Assembly (NCBI GenBank): GCA_036346275.1
Contig: CM070730.1
Span: forward strand, 8,618,309-8,682,308
DNA length: 64,000 nt
DNA from: Otatea glauca
Taxonomy: Eukaryota; Streptophyta; Magnoliopsida; Poales; Poaceae
Direction: 5' to 3'
This document shows positions 58,327 through 64,000 of this stretch, in pieces (the first letter of the stretch is position 1; every line of letters starts with the position of its first letter). The notes beneath the pieces were generated by a model. That model was not told the origin of the DNA, made no database searches, and saw only the letters and a list, made by a program, of their open reading frames with translations. The translations under genes and the position numbers were made by a program.

Positions 58327-58735
58327 ATTATGCTGCCTTTTTATCACAGAGGACAATTCAGCATGTTATCGTTCGACATAAAGGACATGGTTATGTCTGT
58401 TATTGATCCAACACCTCTACCTGGATGGGTTCCAACGGATAAACCATCCAGTTACTATCTTGATAGAATACAAAAAATTGGTATAATATTCGATCGTGCT
58501 ATAAGGATAGTAAATCCCTCATGGAACGACGATATCTATGATTGGCGTATTGTAGCTCCAAAGTCTGTTCCAAAAACAATAGACCGGTAAATTATTTACA
58601 CATGATTAGTAAATAGTTAAATTTTTGGTACTTACATGTAGCAATTAAATGTTGTGCAGGAACTTGACAGGTTATTCTATCATGAACTTCATGCACATCT
58701 GGAATGGTCAACAGTTTAATGCACGGATCTGCATG
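58327..58735 (+). pseudogene. Ulp1-like C-terminal fragment, two exons
   Basis: Exon 58327-58586 (IMLPFYHRGQFSMLSFDIKD, SVIDPTPLPGW, DRIQKIGIIFDRAIRIVNPS) joins in frame, across a 73-bp GT-AG intron, to 58660-58735 (NLTGYSIMNFMHIWNGQQFN). The layout (substrate-strand, Asp segment, then a GxSIMNFM.IWNG segment) resembles the C-terminal part of plant Ulp1-type cysteine peptidase domains found in hypothetical and transposon-derived proteins. The catalytic Cys expected before G-Y is Leu-Thr here, and the His is not in its usual HW context. It appears to be a partial, inactive relic. The family call is tentative. Confidence 0.4.
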
Positions 58736-59583
58736 GTCGGTACTCTCTATTTTATTAATCACTTTTTATAAGGTTGTAAAGTAGGTCTATACTGATGATG
58801 CTCTACAACGTACTTACAGAGTTCACCTATCCCCAGGAAGTGTTTCTTAATTGAAATACTAAAATACAAGTAGAATGAGTGCGCAGAAAACATCTCTCAA
58901 GACATAAGAACAAGTCTTAAGAGCATACGGGAAACGTTTAGCGAAAAATATTATTGAGTGTTATATCTTCATTTTTGTACTCGTATACGAGCACTGTGAT
59001 TATTTATTATTAAGTGTTATATTCATACTTATCTTCTCGTTTAATTGATAAACGGGTGTACTGCCGTCGTAGCGTTAGCACGAGCACTATACTAGTAGTA
59101 GTACAATTACTGCATCCATCTAATAAAGACACTGGACTTTCATTAAGCCACTGCTACGTCGATTTCATTAGAAATCGAGGATCTTGCTCTTTTTGCCGGT
59201 ACAGGAGACGTTGATACCGGTACCAACCTAGTGCCCATGGTTGGAGAGTCAGGTACCAAACCGTAAAACCGGTACCATGTCTAGCGTCAATAACAGCGAA
59301 TAAAGAAGTACTTTTTTGCAAACCATGACAACTACACCTTCCAACCGTGGGCTTGAAATTTTTCTTGTTGTTTACTACGACTTTTCAAGAGATTCAGTCA
59401 ACATGAAATCAACATAAAAACAAAGAGAAAGAGAAATAATTTTGTGAACAAGATTTAGCACCACACATAAAGAACCATGTTTGCAAAATTGAGAGATATC
59501 CGCACTCTGTTGAAGGAAAATTTTCCCAGAAACAAGTAGAGTTTGCAAATGATCTACTAGAACGGTATCTTCTATATATTACT
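58736..59583. other. AT-rich DNA, nothing recognised
   Basis: No gene or defined repeat is seen. GGTACCAAACCG-like short repeats occur near 59210-59280. Confidence 0.35.
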
Positions 59584-59838
59584 TACTCTCTTGATTTTTA
59601 TAAAGCGCTCACATATTTCGATATTCTAAGTTTGTAAATTTTGACCAACAATTAGTATAACAATATATAAATTATACGACACAAAGTGATATCGTTAGAT
59701 TCATATTTGAAAGCACTTTTCTATAGTTATGATTTTGTACCTGTGAACAAAGTATTATAAAAAAATTAACAGTCAAAGTTCAATTTTGAAGACCGCATCA
59801 AATCAAATCACGCCTTACAAAAATCAACAGAGGAAGTA
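59584..59838. mobile_element. Stowaway-like MITE (Tc1/mariner type)
   Basis: 255 bp bounded by TA. The left end TACTCTCTTGATTTTTATAA and the reverse complement of the right end TACTTCCTCTGTTGATTTTT are inverted repeats of ~27 bp with a few mismatches, matching the CTCCCTC-type termini of grass Stowaway elements. It is AT-rich and non-coding. Confidence 0.75.
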
Positions 59839-60479
59839 TCTTATTAAAGCGATAGAAAAATAAGTCATCATGCTAGCTCTAAGAGGGCATAAATTCCACG
59901 TTAAACAGTGAAAAAAGAGAAAAATTGAAAGTTGATTTTTGAGGAACTAAATTATAATGGTGCAGATTAATTTGAATTTTCATAGCAAATGAATACAACT
60001 ATATCTGATGGGATATGTTAAACTACAACTCTCAAATATGGTTAATCATGTTGAGCACTCCTATTTAGTTGAGAAGGAAAGAAAAGGCCAATAGCTATTA
60101 AAGAAAAGGCTAGAAATAGGAGATATAAAGTAAGTATCCTCCTGTAGCGTTCCTCTCGGTATAGAAAGAGAAAAGGAAAGGAAAAGGTTAAGAGCGATAA
60201 AAAAAGGTAGAGATTGTATTCTTGCTCTCCCTATCGGAAACAAAATATGAGAATCGCTCATTTATGATCATCCTTACCAAAGATTTGGTGAGGACACCTT
60301 TTCTTTATGAAAAATGGCAGCACCTCTCTCTCAAAAGCTCTCTCCTTGTAACAAGTGGCATCGCCTTATTTATTCCCCCACTTTTCTTCTCCCTCAAATG
60401 CTCTCTTTTTGTGACAAGTGGCATCACCTCCTTCATCATCTTTCCTTCTCCATTCCCTTCCCTCAAACTCAAAATAGTT
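59839..60479. other. AT- and purine-rich DNA
   Basis: No recognised gene. A pair of short related segments (GTTTCTCTC-like, around 60310-60350 and 60390-60430, with AACAAGTGGCATC / GACAAGTGGCATC) is a local duplication. Confidence 0.35.
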
Positions 60480-60905
60480 TTTGTATTTCAAATTTTCAAC
60501 TCAAGTTTTTGAAAACAAGTATTTTTTAATCACTTTCAAAAGTTTTTTAAGCGAATTTTTCGAATTAAAAGTTTGTTGAATAGAAACTTTTTGATACTAA
60601 AATTTTTGAATTGAAAGTTTTCAGAACTAAAACTTTTCGATTTAAAAATTTTTTGAGTTGAAACTTTCTAATGTGAAAATTTTTTATTTAATTTTTTTAG
60701 TTGAAATTTTTCGATTTGATTTTTTATTGAAAAATTTTCGAGTTGAATTTTTAATCTAAACTTTTTGAACCAAAAAAATTGTTTAATCGAAACTTTTCAA
60801 ACCGAAAGCTTTTGAGTTGAAACTTTGCGATTTGTAACTTTTCAAGTTGAAACCTTTTGATTTAAAACTTTCTGAGTTGAAACTTTTTCGATTTGAAACT
60901 TTAAG
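60480..60905. repeat. degenerate ~18-bp repeat field
   Basis: About 20 diverged copies of a unit like TTTTCGATTTGAAACTTT / TTTTTGAGTTGAAACTTT run head to tail over ~420 bp. The copies alternate GAGTTGAA and GATTTGAA (or AATTGAA) cores. Confidence 0.8.
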
Positions 60906-62428
60906 ATGATACATAGCATTCTAAAAATATATCGTTAAATTTGTTAGTTTGAGGTTAATCTCAAAATAGTGGTAACCAAAAATATATACCCCGAAATGGT
61001 CAGGAGCTATCGGGAATAAAAAGGTTAAGAGTGACTGAAAACAAAACTAGGAGGTTGCATAGAAAAAAAACTAGAGGTTGCATCCTTCGTAGATCTGAGA
61101 AAATACTTTGAGAACGCGTCACTTATAATTTTATTATGACGATTTTTTATTAGCCATGCACGACTATACCGCGATGATAGATACCGGAGCCACTAGTTGA
61201 TGATGTCGCTAGATCTCGAAGCAGCTCGCCCCTACACACTACCGGCCTGCGAGATCGACCGGGCATCAAAGCATGAATTTTACTGTATTAGTCGCTGTAT
61301 GTTTTTTTTTAAAAAAATCTAGCTATCCCCTTGTACGTGCTTCTGCAAAAATGATCCTCTCTTCTATCGTGGGCTTAGGGAGCCTAGAAGGCCACCAGCT
61401 CTCCAGGAGCTCGGCTAATCTTGGGAGCAGAGTTCCTTTCGTGCTACATGGGCACGGCAAAGGTCCTTCCGCACTACTTGGGTGTGGTAAGAGGCCTCCG
61501 CTCGCGCATGTACCCCCACGCCCACGTGCCCACTGCAAGCACACTACTGCGCTTGTCCGTCCTGCTGTAGTGTTGACCAGCTTCCGCGCTTCCCGGGCAC
61601 GATAGGGAATATGTGTCGTCTGTCGTAACTCCGAGTGGGGAGATGGCTATTTTTGCAAATGTATTCGCGGAACTAGATTTGCAAAAAACGAACTATAGGA
61701 GGCAAGATAAGCACCGTGTTCTCAAAGCATCTCAACGAATACAACTCTATTGTTTCAACATAAAAATAAGAATATTAGGTGGAATCCTGCATATTGTTGC
61801 GAGAGGAATTTTTTTTAACCCCTTAATTTTAATATAGAGGAGAAATTTTCTTTCAAGAAAAACAAAATTTTAAAAGAGAAGATTTTTAAAAAACAGTTTT
61901 TTTTTTTAAAAAAAAAACTGTAGATGCGGCACTGTAGAATGCCGGCAACAATAGTAAGTGTGTCTATATATATATATATACACACGTCTCCGTGTTTGTT
62001 TAGTACACACCAAAACGAGGAAGAAAAAAAGAGAGAGAGAGAGGGCGAGCCAACGTCCCCACCGTCACTGACGGACCAAGAATCAAATTTTAGGGAGTAT
62101 GTATCGGCCTGCCAAGTGCCAACTATCCTTCCTGCACATCGCTCAGCCGGTGTCTGCCTGCCGCTCGATCGACGCACGCCCCTGTAGCCCGGTGTCTGCC
62201 ACTGGCTCAGCCCCTGCAGAGACGACGCTGCCGCCCGCAGCCGACTCGCACGCACGCCTGCTACCTCTCTCGGTCCTTGCATCCCACCGCCCCCTTAGCC
62301 CCACCATAAGCCGTCAGCTCGTATGGCCTTGCGTCGCTCGGCGCATGCCCGTCCGCCTCCGCCTCCGCCCTCCCGCTGTCGGCTGGGGGTGCTAGGCAGG
62401 ATACCCACGATGCCGCTGACAGCAAAGT
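60906..62428. other. unassigned DNA with simple repeats
   Basis: Contains poly-T/poly-A runs (61890-61918), a short (TA)n near 61965-61981 and (GA)n at about 62030-62043, then a GC-rich stretch from 62100. ORFs here are chance and low-complexity. Confidence 0.4.
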
Positions 62429-62539
62429 GTGCGCCAGTCCTCTTTGACTCTGCCCTGCCCGCCACCCACGGCTCCTGTTCTCCGGCGGTCCCGATCGAAA
62501 CTGGTCTCTCGCGTCCACCCTTCGATTAAAAATTATAAC

Positions 62540-62722
62540 CTCGAAAGGAGAAGAAAATTCGAAAATGTGATTTGGCCAGGCCAACCTCAAGCTACGTGTG
62601 AAGAAAAGACTCTTGCTAACCTCTTCGTAAGCTTAGCATTTGCTGGCTATAGACTACCTGTGCTTGCCCAGACTGATGACGAACTGACCGCCTATTGTGA
62701 TGAAGCTGGACCGCTGGAGCAG
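62540..62722 (+). other. possible exon of unknown gene
   Basis: Open frame with natural composition (ERRRKFENVIWPGQPQ; LANLFVSLAFAGYRLPVLAQ; TDDELTAYCDEAGPLEQ), ending exactly at a good donor (GAGCAG|GTAAAT, GT at 62723). I do not recognise the protein, and the upstream limit is not defined. Confidence 0.3.
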
Positions 62723-62779
62723 GTAAATCTCGCCATTGCATGCATACATGCATTTCAAAATGGGAGTTCTCCTAACTAG

Positions 62780-64000
62780 GACTTAAGAGTTCCATTAAAT
62801 TACTCTGGGATCTACCTTGTTTCTTCTGCAAGAAAAATCCTTCTCTCTCATATATAAATGGGACTATTAGCTTTTTTTTTCCCTCCTATATCAAAAACGA
62901 CCGTGATACATAACAAAATCAACTTTATTAATTGGCCTGTCTTGACCAGTTGAGCTAAATGAAAAAGGAAGGGAGGAGTGATAGTAACTGTGTTTGCACT
63001 TAACAAAAGCTTTTCCCTTTTAGGCACTTCACATGACTTTCTCGATCATCCACAGTTCACCCTAGGGATGAGAGCATGGTAGCGGGCATAATGTAGGAGG
63101 TAAAAGTTGAGCAATATTTCGCAGCAAATAGTTTTTGTAATGTAACCCTTCCCAAAAAAAAAAGAGAGGACAGATAAACCATGTATACTTTAAAACAGTA
63201 CTCCATCCATTCCTTTTATTTGTCGTTTAGGACTATATATTGACATGGTCTCCATCATTACTTTTCTAATTATATGTTGTAAAAAAATTACTTAAGAAAT
63301 AATGATATCGAAGTAACTTTAATTACAATTCCAGTAATACTATTTCTTGTGACAAATCTAATTTTTATATACATTAGTGGTCAAAGTTTAAAGCGTGGAC
63401 TACATGCATTATAGTACTGTACAGCACATAAAAAAACAACAGAGAGACGAAGGAAAAGAATATGAACTCCAAGTCTCTCCGTCCCAATGGATTTGAATTG
63501 CACAAATCAAGGGTGATTTTGCATGCAACTGGATGATAATCCTCTGTTTTAGGAAATAAAGGTGAAAGGACATAGAAGTAAATATAGATCAATATGGTGG
63601 TCTTTGGAGAGATATCGATGGCTTTTACTGAATTGAGCGATCTGCATATTACATGTTAAAATTAGTAATTTACACTCAAAGCTGGCAGCAAAATTGTCAT
63701 GCTAATCAGAAGAAGAAGAAAAATGTAAGCTATCTATTCGGTGGGTCCAAATTATAATATTTGAATCGATGAGATTCTTCTTCTCATACCACCCAAGCAA
63801 GAGGGGGATTACGACGTTGACGGTTGACCAACCGTGCTGACGTGAAGTAGCACAGAGAGGCAAATGTCACTGCAATCGGCTGCGCTCACGATGTGTGATG
63901 CATATCAAGATCGTGATGACCAAGTGGGAGCTTCATCGGGCTCTAGTGAGAAGCAAGAGCTGATTTCTTTTACACGACAAATTCGAAGAAATTGGAGCTT
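62780..64000. other. AT-rich intergenic DNA with possible MITE end
   Basis: At 63199-63235 the sequence TACTCCATCCATTCCTTTTATTTGTCGTTTAGG resembles one end of a Stowaway MITE, but a matching right end is not clear. Nothing else is recognised up to the window edge. Confidence 0.35.

Noticed and set aside
61273..61605. 110-codon ORF
   Set aside because: No known motif and no splice or start context.

Overview
This window is nuclear DNA from a grass. The sequence supports this: two intron-containing plant genes of familiar families (a SPARK/GPI-anchor protein and a DeSI-like PPPDE protein), GC-rich 5' ends with AT-rich introns and intergenic DNA, and a nested set of typical Poaceae transposable elements (a SIRE/Maximus-like Ty1/copia element, a Tat-like Ty3/gypsy element, a Mutator-like element and a Stowaway-like MITE). 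I cannot name the species. No bacterial, organellar, tRNA, rRNA or CRISPR feature was seen.

Layout. 1-2,279: AT-rich DNA with a GC-rich exon-like block, a GTATCGG repeat patch and an RBM18-like RRM remnant. 2,285-18,291: a region bounded by the 5-bp repeat CATGT that looks like a ~4.9-kb solo LTR. It is interrupted by an 11.1-kb Ty1/copia element (3,159-14,222) with 1.6-kb LTRs, a perfect GTCCA target duplication, a PBS and a PPT, but badly broken coding DNA. 18,297-21,556: mostly featureless, with one copia RNase H fragment. 21,567-30,289: an 8.7-kb Mutator-like element with ~279-bp terminal inverted repeats and a 10-bp target duplication. It carries three minus-strand genes: a MuDR-type transposase with a SWIM finger, a plant mobile domain (PMD) protein and a GRF-finger/coiled-coil protein. 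All are damaged to some degree. 30,300-35,608: an apparently intact seven-coding-exon SPARK-domain gene (+), including a 15-nt microexon. Its promoter abuts the MULE. 37,065-39,903: an apparently intact four-exon DeSI-like gene (-). 42,288-53,888: an 11.6-kb Tat-type gypsy element on the minus strand. Between integrase and the 3' LTR it carries an antisense, intron-containing PMD/coiled-coil gene. 55,624-57,364: a partly duplicated and frameshifted isopentenyltransferase (cytokinin synthesis) gene. 58,327-64,000: an Ulp1-like gene fragment, a Stowaway-like MITE, a degenerate ~18-bp repeat field and unassigned AT-rich DNA.

The most interesting theme is that two unrelated transposons here, a DNA transposon and a retrotransposon, each carry a plant mobile domain gene in addition to their mobility genes. 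In the retrotransposon this gene is antisense and has at least one clear spliceosomal intron. The same gypsy element is also saturated, in LTRs, sense genes, antisense gene and spacers, with the hexamer GCCGAT/ATCGGC (about 70 copies by eye). The two host genes are independent housekeeping-type genes and form no pathway with each other. The IPT locus looks like a decaying tandem duplicate.
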